Shown here: positions 43,971 to 56,400 of the stretch, piece by piece | Layout: the number at the start of each line of letters is the position of its first letter | Numbering within the stretch: position 1 is the first letter of the stretch | The notes under the pieces: generated by a model | The model's input: the letters and a program-made list of their open reading frames with translations, nothing else | What the model was told of the DNA's origin: nothing | Database searches by the model: none | Program-made: the position numbers and the translations under genes | NCBI GenBank assembly: GCA_038501785.1 | Contig: JBAMJR010000051.1 | Location: 4,742,501 to 4,806,500 of the forward strand | Reading direction: 5' to 3' | Length of the DNA: 64,000 nucleotides | Source of the DNA: Myoxocephalus aenaeus | Lineage: Eukaryota > Chordata > Actinopteri > Perciformes > Cottidae

Positions 43971-45916
43971 ATGGAGGAGGTAGACGTGGAGCCGACAGTC
44001 ACAGTAAGTAACCGCTGTAGCCTAAAGTTACTCTATTTTCTCCCACTGAATAGCATTGCTAACGAGCTAACTGTAGCGCAACAACATAGCTAAATTGAAT
44101 TATGGTGCAAATGAGAAAGTCCCATGACGTGTGTGAGACACGTGCAAGGTTAATAACATAAATGCATGTCTTAAATGTAAAGCAGTAAGAACATACTGCA
44201 TACAATGATAGAATACTATTTAGTTGGAAAGTATTCTAACTTAATCATTGGATACTTCATTCAGTAACTTAATCTATTCCAATTATGGGCAGAGCTTAAG
44301 TTAATACAACGTTGGAAATTTGGCTTGACTGCTAAAATCTTGAATGTAAAAAAAATAGTGCCCGAGACACAACCTATCCATTGTATTATGCCTTTATGTC
44401 TTCATTCAATTTTCAAGAAAGTTGCAATTATGCAAGGAATTTCTTGTTAAAGAACAAATCAGAACACAGAACGAGTCAATATTTCATTTGAATCTTACCA
44501 TTACCTGTTTTAATTGGATAATTTCAGTGAAATGATGATGATGTCTTTCTTCTTTAAATGCAGAATATCCCTGCAGCCAGTGATGGGAAGCATTTGGGAT
44601 TTGCATGGGGTCCAGGTGATATCCTTGTGTATGAAACCCTTTACAAAGCATCAGGTACGTGTAGATGTTGATGCAAGCCCCTCTCTGTTTTCACACTCTT
44701 GCCTTCTCCCTCATCTCTAATGTCACTCTGTTATTACCGCCTGTCCTTTATTTTCAGGTGCTAAAGGATCAGGCTGTTCCTTCATCCATGAAGTCAGGAA
44801 AGATCAGGATATATATTCCCCCATTTTACGCAAACTCTTCAATGAGTCTCATCACATCTTTGTTGGCCTGCAGACGATTAAAGAGGACCTCCCCAGCAAG
44901 AACAAAAAACCCCAGTAAGGCGATGTTTCTGTTTCTGTGCATGTCACTGTATTGCTTCTCACATAAACCTTTCTTATAAAAGGCAGATGAAGCACCTGCA
45001 GAAATGATTGGATATCATGAGTTGTCTCTATCTTGCTCCTTAGATTTGTCAGCATCAGTAAAAACTATAGATCTGTGATACGAGCCTCTATTGAGGAGCT
45101 TCATCAAGTTGCAGGTCAGATTTTTTTTTTTTAAACATCATTTTTATATTTTAGTCTTCATTGTGCATATTCTGAAATAATCAAATTCACATTTCTCTTT
45201 TCTGCAGTTTCTACAAAAGATGCAGAAGTAGCCACGCAATATGGAAATCAGGTACTGAGACATTACATCCTTATGTGAGACGGAGACATAATGCACATAC
45301 AGGAGGAAATCTCTGTATTAGTTTCTGAGTAGAGCTAGACAGTATATCAAGAACGCGTATTCAATTTAGTTGAATGGTATTGCAACAATATAGTATGGCA
45401 TAATTATTTCATACAATTTGTAATAACAATAAATATATATATATATATAAAAAAAACTGAGTCAATAGCTACAGTAAGTGATTGGCCAAATAAATATACG
45501 GTGCTAATGCAGAGGAATGCATATCTATTTTTGATTGAAATCTACTTTTGGATGATTTTGTTTCCATTGACACGGTCCTAACCGCAGCCTCTGTTTTGGT
45601 GTTACAGGTGTCCATTCTGTTGGCCATAGAACTGATCTGGAATCTGAGTGAAGTGCTGTTCATTGAAGCTGCTCCTGGTTAGAGTTTGACTTTGTGCTTG
45701 TTTTTAATCTCTCTTTGTATCTTTGGAATACATTTTATTATAAAAGCACCCAAACAAACAGTGTGCGTGTGTCTCTGTGTCCTCAGCGGGTTCCCTGTTG
45801 CTCCACCTGCTCGACTGGGTAAGGTTACACCAGGCTGATGTGGACAAGAAGGCCAGAGAAGTGATGCAAAGTGAGAGCCCTGCTGAGCACCACAACTACT
45901 GGGATATGGTAGGCGC

Positions 45917-45956
<40 letters not shown>

Positions 45957-48917
45957 TATTTTTGAAACTATCTAAGCTACATGCACACCTAGCCCTGGTT
46001 TTCTGGGGGGGAATCTCAGTTATTCCATGTTTTGTATCTGTGCTGTGCAGGTGGTGAGTTATGTGCTGCAGGGCAGGTTGGAAGACGCCAGACAGATGCT
46101 GGTGAAGCAGGCCAACCTGCACCCTGCTGCCGAAAGCATGTACAAGCTGATGGACACTTTGCTCAGCAAGATGCCATTCTACAATGTAAGATCCTCCTTC
46201 AGTAGTTCATCCCATAGAGTAGTTTAATCTGCCTTGGCAAGAGGATATCTGCATGTCATTTTACATTGTTAGTCAGAAATATGTCACACAGTGTTTCGAT
46301 CTTAGCTGTAAGTGGAATTACTTTTAAAAGACACTTTATGCAGAAATCACAAATATGAATGCTGGCTTCTGAATATGCACAATAAACTCCTTAATACAAT
46401 TCAGCATAAAAGATGTCCACAGAGTTGAACACTATAATCTTAATATAAGTATTAATAAGTGCTGTTTTGTGCATTTTTCAGTGTCTACCACCATTTCTAC
46501 CAAACTTGTTTTTAAATCCCTAATTCCATAAATTTCTCTTACATTTTTAATAAGTATAATGTCTAGTGCCGTAAAGTACTTTGAATTAGCTAGCCGTTTT
46601 TATGAAGGTATCCACACCGATAGTGTGTGTGTAAATAAGCAGGGCTTTGACCAAACAATGTGCTGCGACTCACATTTAATCCTTTAAATCTATATTTTGT
46701 GGATAAAAAGAGACACCGATTCCCTCCCTCGCTTCAGTTATATAGTTTATATTCTTAAACACAGGGGGACTTTTGCATTATTCAAACTGAATTGCAGCTC
46801 ATGGACCAACCAATAAAGGCTTTTATCTTCTTCTTTTTTTGACTTTCTATAATCATCATTAGCCGGGTGGCACCCAGACGCTGACAGACTTTGATGTGAA
46901 GTGGAGACACTGGCACGCCGAGGTGAACCGCTGCCTGCAGGACAACTCGTTTGCCAGCAATCAACACCTGGAGATCATCTGCAAGGTCAGAGCCCCCAGT
47001 AGCCCCTTGCTGCTGTCCATCTACTGCAAAATGACATCTATAGTATAAGCAAGGAGAAGTTCTATAAATTATTTACATTAGTCACATTAATCCAACACCT
47101 TTTCTCTTTTTTCATGTAATTCTAGATCATAGTGGGGGATGAAGACACGCTGCTGGAGCACAAGGAGCTACTGGGCACCTGGTACCACTTCCTGGTCGCT
47201 AGGCTGCTCTTCAGCCACCCCACAGTCAAACCCACTGAGTTACATTACTATGCACAGGTACTGCTGCTGCACCACTCAGCATTCATGTTCACTGCTACTG
47301 CATGCCTGTTATTTACTGTGTGTGCGTGTGTTGCAGTCATGCATGACGATGTTTATAGACGCAAGGAGCTTCCCAGACCCCCTGGACAACATCTTACTGG
47401 CTGCCTTTGAGTTTGACATCCATCAGGTCATCAAGGAATGCAGGTAACATAGATAATTACACCCATCTATAAATCCATATACATACATATATACACACAC
47501 AGAGTACGTACAAGCCACATTCTTGTTTAAACTGGAACTCTCCTAATTTCTCCACCACATGTCTCTACAGTATTGCGCTCAACAACTGGTGGTTTGTGGC
47601 CCATTTGACAGATCTGTTGGATCATTGCAAGCTCCTTCAGTCTCACAATCTACAGTAAGGAGTCTGTCCGGCTGCGTTCGGACATGCATTCACTTTTAAT
47701 CTGGAGATAACAAGATTGCACACTTTATTAATCTAACATCTACCATGTCATTCTTGTGTGTTTGTGTGTTTGTGTTCAGTTTTGGCTCCAACTTGAGGGA
47801 GTTTCTCCTGTTAGAATATGCTTCTGGTCTCTTCACTCATCACAGGTACAGTTGTTTACAAATGCTAATTATCCTCATGGTATAGAAAGTATGCAGTGTA
47901 TTTATTACTGTGTTCATTTAAAAGTTTAGATATACACAAAGTGTTAATAGTGGTTCAGTCTTGATACACATGGCTTTTGGATGTGCAAATGCTGATTATT
48001 TCATCATGATTTAAATCCCTGCCCTAGAAAGTATCAGCACAGTTGAAACACGACAGCGGCATCATGGAATTTGCCTCTACAGCTGCTTCACCGTAGAGGA
48101 GGTTTTCATGTGTTGTGTGTGTGTGTGTGTGTGTGTCTGTGTTCAGCCTGTGGCAGTTGGCCGTGGACTACTTTGACCACTGCCTAGATTTTGGCCGCGT
48201 CTACCTGGAGCTGCAGATTGAGCATATTCCTTTAGACACAGAGCGCAAAGCCCTCAAGGTGCTCAGGATCTGTGAGCAGAGGCAAATGTCTGAGCAAGGT
48301 AGCCCTTCCTTCATAGTATCCGCCTGTCTGACACACACACACGGACGTTAATATATTTGTCTGTATATCCCAATGCGAAAGGGAGTTAAACCTTTAATCT
48401 CTTGTCCTCTTCCAGTGCGGAGTATCTGTAAGATTATGGCTATGCGAGCCCTGAGGAACAACAGACTGGGCTCTGCTCTCTCCTGGAGCATCAGGGCCAA
48501 AGATGCTGCCTTCGCCACGCTTATTTCAGAGAGGTGAGTTCCCCGAACAACACACTTATTCTGCAAGTGCAAGGCTTATTAGAGAGAGGTGTACCTTCTT
48601 CTCTTAAACACTGTTCCCACCGTGGACTCTGAAGAGCAGCCCTTCTGCAGGCATGTTTTAATGGAGGGCACGCTCTCTCAAGATGACTCTTGTGAGATGG
48701 TATTTCTTGAGTTGATCACACTTAAAGACAACTCAAAGCTTCTTGCTCGCTTTATGTTTGTCAGATCTATGTACAGTATTCTGGGTGGGCCTTTTACAGA
48801 AATCTGAAAAAAGTAGAGTGAATAATTACATATGGTTTGTGATTTGAGGTCTAAATTGCAGCTTGCTGGTCTCCTTGTGAAAGCACTTGAGGTTGTTTTC
48901 TTTCCAAGTGGTTTTAA

Positions 48918-49008
<91 letters not shown>

Positions 49009-50743
49009 AGGTTTCTACAGGATTACTGCACCAGAGGGACCTTCTCTGATTTGGACCTGATCGACAACTTGGGTCCAGCAATGCTGCTCAGCGACAGGCT
49101 CACTTTCCTTGGTATGAGGGAACACAGCACATCATTCTGTACCACTGCTCACCTTGTGACTCACAAGTCCTGGACAGCTTCCCTTATAGTCTCTTTCAAG
49201 CAGTCACATGAGCCTCAGACACTGAGACATGTGTGCACACAGATAAATAAAGCTATGTCCTGCTTAATGTAACAGCATGTGACCGCGTGATGTACTGGAA
49301 GAATGTCAGTGAAACTAGACCAACTATTTATAGAAACCTAAAGATACAAGAAGAGTACATATCATGAAATGGCTTTTTGTATAGATTATGACTTCTTGTA
49401 CACTTTGTAACTCTGTTAGTTTGTAAATGGATCTCTATATTTATTTAGAAATTATACAGATTTCATGACTAAATTTGTTGGCTCGTATCTCAGATTTATA
49501 GTTTTCACTGATCTGCCTTTTATAGCAAAGCTTTATCTCACTGAAAAACAATGCAGTACAATGCACATACAGAGTCTCTGATTATCAGTGATGTCTTAAA
49601 CACTGCGGGAGGAGCAAAGACACACAACTGTTTAGTAAAAGCAGATTAGTTGTCAATAAGCGTGTGAACAATTCATGCAGATGAAAGGTAACTTTACAGC
49701 ATCTATGTCAGCATACGCTTGGTAGCATTGACCTAAAAACGACGCTCTGGTTTCATTCCTAGGAAAGTATCGTGAGTTCCACAAACTGTACGGAGAAAAG
49801 CACTTCAGCGAGGCGGCCAAGCTGCTCCTCTCCCTCATGACGGCCAAGATCGCCCCCCGGAGCTTCTGGATGACTCTGCTGACTGACGCCCTGCCGCTGC
49901 TGGAGCAGAAAGAGGTCGGTCACCGTGTACATGACGACATGGATAAGGAACACAAGTCTTATCCTGATTTTTAAATTTTTTTTAATGTCTTTGAGAGGAT
50001 CATAGTTTTCTTTTTCATTCTTTTTGTCAAATTTAATTTCATAGAGTATACTTATTATGCTAGAAGTCAGGACACACAAAATAAATGAACTAAAGAGGAA
50101 CGGCAATGCTCGCAAAGAAGTTGTTTTGTGGACCGTTTTTGAACTAAAAGGTGTTTTTGTTTGTCGAATGTTCAGGTGATCTTCTCGGCAGACCAAACAC
50201 ACGAGCTGATGTTCTGTTTAGAGGAGCTCACCTCCTCACTGAACACCTCAGCTCCCGGCTCAGACAAGCCCACGCAGGTACGCAGCTCCTCAGCTCCTCA
50301 CAGCCTGAATCCTGCTCAGGTGCTGATCATTGTTTGTAAGAGAGACTAGCTTTCAGTTGCCGCTGATGTAATATTCTTCCCCTTCGCGAAAGTGTTGACA
50401 AAAGTGTTTAATATTTAGTTGATGTAAATTTGGTGCTTCAATTTAAATGAAGGTAAGTGAAACCACGTTTTCCACTTCAAGGTAACCTAGAGAACAATTC
50501 ACCCATGACGCATTGCTGAGCTTGTTATACACAGACCCGGGTGCTATAAAGTGCATTTCCTCTACAGCAGCAATGCAACAATCGGCCTCAATGTTAGAGA
50601 CATGCAATCCTCCACACGTCTTATGTGAGAATTTGTCATTTCAGGATGAAGACATCGAGGTGACCAAAGTGGAGCTGCTGAGACTCGCCCTGGCCAGGAA
50701 TCTGGCCATGGCTATTGTCAAAGAGGGAACTGTGGAAGCATGA
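43971..50743 (+). CDS. nup85: Nucleoporin Nup85, nuclear pore Y-complex
   Basis: Structural subunit of the Nup107-160 (Y) scaffold of the nuclear pore; also at kinetochores in mitosis. Nineteen coding exons, all GT-AG and phase-consistent: 43971-44003, 44564-44654, 44758-44914, 45044-45114, 45208-45251, 45608-45677, 45787-45908, 46051-46185, 46863-46985, 47126-47257, 47337-47443, 47571-47654, 47780-47845, 48147-48298, 48416-48533, 49011-49111, 49763-49914, 50176-50277, 50645-50743. The product is 652 aa (human 656). Diagnostic parts are MEEVDVEPTVT at the N terminus, FVSISKNYRSVIRA, LLLHLLDWVRLH, ILLAAFEFDIHQVIKEC, LKVLRICEQRQMSEQ and FSDLDLIDNLGPAMLLSDRL. The fold is an all-helical ancestral-coatomer type. 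No damage is seen. Several introns end in TG-rich tracts in place of a usual polypyrimidine tract. Confidence 0.98.
45918..45953 (+). repeat. (CA)n next to nup85 intron 7 donor
   Basis: A pure CA run starting nine bases after the exon 7 donor. CA repeats near donors can act as hnRNP L-binding intronic elements (family knowledge). Confidence 0.9.
48921..49007 (+). repeat. (TG)n forming the 3' end of nup85 intron 15
   Basis: About 87 bp of pure TG end directly in the acceptor 'tgtcag' of exon 16 (starts 49011). No ordinary polypyrimidine tract remains between the repeat and the splice site. Confidence 0.95.
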
Positions 50744-50828
50744 ACGGTGACATGAAAAAGAAAGCTCTTCTTTTGCATTTTTTTTGTATTGTATATAACG
50801 TTCAAATAATCAAAATGTGCTATTTGAT

Positions 50829-50834
50829 AATAAA
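50829..50834 (+). promoter_or_regulatory. nup85 polyadenylation signal (AATAAA)
   Basis: AATAAA 86 nt after the nup85 stop codon, followed by a T-rich stretch. This implies a very short 3' UTR. Confidence 0.8.
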
Positions 50835-50896
50835 ACTTTTCATTATGTTTATTGTTGTATAATCAGTCAAATAAACTCAGACATCCATTGAACGTA

Positions 50897-50902
50897 TTTA
50901 TT
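50897..50902 (-). promoter_or_regulatory. gga3 polyadenylation signal (AATAAA)
   Basis: AATAAA on the minus strand about 1.26 kb past the gga3 stop. The predicted cleavage point falls near 50880, only about 30 bp from the predicted nup85 end. Confidence 0.6.
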
Positions 50903-52158
50903 TTGTTCATGTCGCGAACGAATGGCACATCGTACAGTATGTACAGACCGAACGCTCTCCCAAAATCTGCACGTCACATGTTAACATAACAAACAATAGG
51001 TACATTACACACTATGTACAGTAAACACGCACCTCTTCTGTACATCCACACGACGAGCTGAGGACTACCAGAGAAGTAAGGGAGGATCGGCTGGACTGAT
51101 TCATGAAACTACTCACAGTCCCACTGCTGAACACACACTTTATCCGCCTGGTGCCAAGTTTTTATTTTCGAGCGACCAAATTTAAATTCAGATTTTTTTT
51201 AATTTTTTTTACAGTTCACATTTTCTTGGTTCAGTGATGCACTGAAATACTATAACAGAACATAAAACAATAAAGAAGACAAAATACTCCCAATACTGGC
51301 ATTGGTAGAGGAGGAAATATCTTTAAATATAGAACAAAAATATAATAACCCACTGCTAAAATCATGACTCAAATGCAAACATTCACTTATTTAAAAAAAT
51401 TAAAAATAACCACATGAAATAAAACCAGAGTTGGACTCAAACATCACGACATATTCATGATTAAAAATGAACCACCTTAAGTGCAGTTGGTTTCCTTTCC
51501 ATCAAAAAAAAACGGGTAACCATAAAACAATAAAATATCAGTACTTTTTACTAAACGGATACATTTTCCAGTTTAGCTTCTCATCTGGATCCTGTTTTCA
51601 AATGTCGGCATATACCGTATTCAAGTATGTTTTCTGTGGGCTAAGAAAGTGCTCAGCCAGAGAAATAAATATAATACAAGCACAGCAGTTGTATCTTAGG
51701 CTTTAATAACTTAGAGGTCAGCTATTTTTTTTTGATACTGCAATCCATCACGTCCGTCAGGAGCTGAGCTCTAATGCATCAATTATTGATAGCACATTAA
51801 AATCTGTTCTATTCATCTCGGGGAATATCCCTTTTAATATTTATCTTAATACCATCGACCTGTAAACACTACGGCTGTCTTACTTGCAAGTGTGTATCTT
51901 TAGTTTGTTAGCTGCAGAAAAGTATACAAGCACCGTATAAATACAACTTTAGTTTCTGCTGTTAGCTTCTCGCTGCCAGTAATAACAATGGCCAAAAAGA
52001 AAAAATAACAACTATAAGGAATGTGAAACTGTAAGGTCGAGTGCAGCTGAATTTCCCCACCTTGCCCTTGTTTCTTTCTGGGATGGATGGAGACACACGC
52101 ACGCACACGCACACGCACACGCACACACGGAGCATGAACCGGTCTGTCGTGCACTCCT
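50903..52158 (-). other. gga3 3' UTR region
   Basis: AT-rich sequence between the gga3 stop and its presumed polyA signal. A (CACGCA)-rich patch lies at 52095-52128. No other gene is seen; apparent frames are short and antisense. Confidence 0.5.
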
Positions 52159-53397
52159 CTACAGCTGACCCCATGTCTCCGGTGGGGGGAACTGGTCGAC
52201 CTCTCCAACCTCGTTGCACAGACGGTCGCCGAGTGTGAAAGCCAGCTTGTAGCGCAGACGCACCTTCTCCTGTGAGGACACACACATACACAAAGATCTT
52301 TTAGCATTATCGGCACTAAAGCTCTTTGTGTATTCGTATATTATTGTGTCGCCTACCCTTGTTGGGTTGGCCAGCAACATGATCTGGGTGATGGAGGCTT
52401 GAGGTAGGATGGGGTTAAACGGTGCCAGTTCTGTTCCCGATGGAGGCAGCAGCTTCACCTTCATTGACTGGTGGAGGATGAAAGGAGTCTGTATATGTTA
52501 TGCCATTATTAAAAGGATGAATTCACATTTTTTCAAGTTTCTACAAAGTGTTTCCTTGCTGAAGGTGGCAGAGGGACTGTAACACAATAAGTCTAATCAA
52601 CACTGTGGGAGATAACACGCGGTTCAACATGAAACACATGAATGAACTGAGGAACGCGGGTCTCTACCTTTGGCACAGCGGCTTGCAGCACCACGTTGTG
52701 AACCAGCAGCGGTGCCGTGTTGAGCATGGACACCACCATTACCAACACGTCAGGCCTGCCGGGGGGACAGTCGGATGCAAAGTTGAGGAGCATGCGAACG
52801 CCGTCCTTGTCGTAGGCCGTCACAGGCAGCACTTTACCTGAGGAGGAACGGGCAGACATTCATCCAAATCATTTGTCCGTCAACCAGTCGAGCCCATCAC
52901 CCCGCCCTGCTCTCCCCTGTCCTTACTCGGTCGGATGGCCTCCAGAGGGACGTGCACGTTGCTCAGGGAGTCCATGGCTCTGGCCGGGCTGCCCTGGAGG
53001 GCGAGGTGGCAGGGGGACAGGGAGCGGAACAGCGGGCTGCCCGGGGCGGAGCCCAGGCTCTGGGCCTTGGTGTGGGACAGAGCGGGAGAGCCGGGGAATG
53101 TTCCCTGGAGGAAGGAAGGAGAGGAGGGAGAGCCATGCCCAGGCACGAGGGGAGGAGCTGCAGCAGGAAGCCCAAAGCTGCTTCCTCTGGCCGTCAGCTG
53201 GATGGACAAACTGAAAATCACATTTGATAGATCGCTATGAGACCGGTGTGTGAAGGAGAGGTACCACAAATCCTTCCTTCCTGCTGCTGAAAGGCTGCAC
53301 AACCAACTGAGCTCGCATTAGACAAAAAAACACTTCAATCACTTTAATCACTTCAACTGGTGCAATATAAATACATTTTGAAATACATTTTATTCTG

Positions 53398-53437
<40 letters not shown>

Positions 53438-56400
53438 GTTGCTATTGTCTTTACTGTTTTTATTACTGTTTATTTATATTACTTTTTTAATTTTTTTTAA
53501 TTTAATTTTACTATTTTACTGCAGGACTAATAAAAGGAAGATCTTATCTTAATGTGCAAAATAAATCCTCAAACCTGTAAAAATTTCTATGGGAATATAC
53601 CGTGTTTACTCTTATTCAAACTGTTAGAAAGAACTGGCGCTGTGCATCACTGTGTACCTCTTGTGATCTGAAAAGCCCATCATGGCCAGGTCTTGCAGGT
53701 CCTGGAGGCTGTGTGTGGCAGCAGCTGGTTCAGCCGGAGGCACAGCTGGAGCTGAACGCGCTGCACTGCCAAACATATCCACACCTGCAGCTGGAGCCTG
53801 CAGAGGAGAGGAGGAGACGAAAGATAATCCTGTTACATATATAACTAACACGCTGTGGTTTGGTTCAACAGAGCGCTTTAGATGTACCTGTAGGGAACTC
53901 CACTGATTGGACAACTCATTCAACTTGGGTTTTGATTGGCTGCTCAGAGAGGCAGGGGGGTCGTTCAGTCCTGGAAGAAGATAGATTAGCATCGTCAAAA
54001 GAGAGAAAGTATATTACCTTTAATTATATCTTTGTATTTTAGCTGAGAGTCCAGCTTCTTTTGCATACTCTCACATCTCTTCACATTAAAGCAATAGTTT
54101 GCTTTCTGGCGGCCAGTTAGATGTCAGGTGAGAAGGTTGATACCGCACCATTTCTACTGTCCGTTATTTCTTTATAGCGGACCGCTGCTATGAATAATAC
54201 ACCGTTGCAATGGACACAGTGTATGCCGGACAGTTTCACATTTTCAATGAGCTTTAAGATGCTGGTGGGCGGCTTGGAGCCAAGCTCATCACCCAAAATG
54301 TCGAATTGTTCCTTTAACTCAGTCACATTGCTACCTAGAGACAGCAGCTCGTCATCGAGGAGAGAGAGGGCGGTGGAGGCCTCGTCGAGGGGGGCGTGAC
54401 TCGGGCTGCTGCTCTGACTGCCGTGGGAGCCGGCCAGGCGTTTGGGAGGAGGAGGCAGGACGGGGATGGGAGAAGCCGTGGGATCGGTGGAGACGAGACT
54501 CGGGGACCGGAAGGGAGCGGCGGCGGGCTGAGGGGGACTTGGAGTGTCGAGGCCGGCGAGATCGATCAAGGTGTCTGTGGTCTCTGTTGAGGGAAGATGA
54601 TACACAATGGCAGGACATCTGGAGCATGAAGCAATCACGTTTATTCATGTAGAATGGGGAAAAAACGTGGTCATATGTATTAAGACGTCCCTCACCGCTC
54701 TCACTGTGGCCCGCGGTGGATCGAGGCTCCTCGCTGTCGCCGTTGATGGGCTGCCCCTCGACAATCTTCTTGTAGGCGTTGATGACCCTGGAGAGGTCAT
54801 CGCTGGCCTGCAAGATGTCACCTGAGGAGTCAAAGGTTACAGATATTTACACACATTGAAATGGTCGAGAATGGGCTTTTCTTCAGGTGAAGAAATAACC
54901 AAACCAGCAAACCTAAACTGGTGTCATTGTCCTCCGTGTCAGTGGCCATTTTGAAAGCCGCACGCCTCAGCTTGTCGCATCGCTCGTAGAGTTCCTGGGA
55001 GGAAAATACAAAAGGAGGTGCTGGACAGTTCAAATGCAGCTGTGGTGTTGATATTTCAATGATGCAAACATTTAAAATAACTTCACGTGATCAAATCATC
55101 ATGAACTACTGGAACAGTCTTCCACTTGAACTAGGAGAGAGCACTCGTAGCCTGACCTTTAAGCACAAACTGTATTGTAACTGTGTTACGTATTGTTTTT
55201 ACATATCTGCTACTTTTGTATGGTATTTATTGTTTTTTGATTATTGTGTTGTATTGTGCTGTACATTGTCGTAGAATAGTGGCTTCTGTAGCATTAAGGT
55301 GGAAACTGAAACGTTGATTAATGTGCATTGTTTCAAGTAAATAAATAAGTAATAATGAAAAGAAATTGAACTTGAAAATCCCAAATAATGTTAGGATGCT
55401 GACGGCAGAGATAATGATTTTTTTTTTTTACCATTCTGACTGACTGAATACATTAAATGAATGTGTGCCAGTTGAACTTTCTCAGGATGACAGTGAGTTG
55501 AGTTAAAGCAGATTGGGTGATTTTCGATGAGCCCAGCGTCAATATTGGACACTAGAATAAAATGAAAATGGCTCGTACAAGAGGGTTCTTTTAAAAAAGA
55601 GGACATTAATAGAGTATAAAAGTATTTCTACATCTTGAAAAGTTGTGTTTTCCCTGTTTACCGTGAGAGAGAAATATTCCAGTTTCTTCCTTGTAGGTTA
55701 AAGATCTGATTTAAGTTTTCACCATTTCATATATGTGTGTGTGTGTGTATGTGTGTGTGTGTACACGGACACTCACCTTAATGATATCCTTGTCTGAGTT
55801 GGAGGATCTGTCTTTATTGTAGTGGGACAGCATCTCCGTCAGCAGCTTGACGTTGATGTTCACCTCATCCAGTGTGTGGATGCGCTTTGTCACCTTATGC
55901 ACTCGAGCCTCATCCTGAAAAGAAGACACAATGTCACTGTTTACCACGTCACATATTATATCATATTACATATATTTAATCCATATTTATTAGGTTACTT
56001 ATATGAGCACCAAGCAGTGGGAGGATCTTACCTCTTTCACCATGTTTTTGATTAATCTGTTGGCTTCCTGGAGGTCCTCTGGATTTTTACTCCGGAGAAG
56101 CTCAGCAAGCAGCTAAACACACACAAACACACTCTCAACTTAAACAAATGGACAGCCCTAGTTTCACAGAGAACAAATCATTCTGCTCATCTTTTGGTGA
56201 TGATGCCCTTCATTTCTTGGGAATGTAAAAAAACACAAATTATTCACAGAGGAGCGTTGTTTCCTTTGCTTGTTTTACTGAGCAGCCTGTGTGAATCGCA
56301 ACATCAGAATCAGAATCAGCTTTATTACCCATGTAATACATACATGGAATTTTACTCTTTTTTTTTTTTTGCTCTCAACATGCATACTCAGGAATACACA

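Noticed and set aside
52873..53302. Plus-strand frames of about 100 codons, Gly/Arg-rich
   Set aside because: They are antisense shadows of gga3 exon 14, whose minus-strand frame fits the GGA hinge and splice phases.
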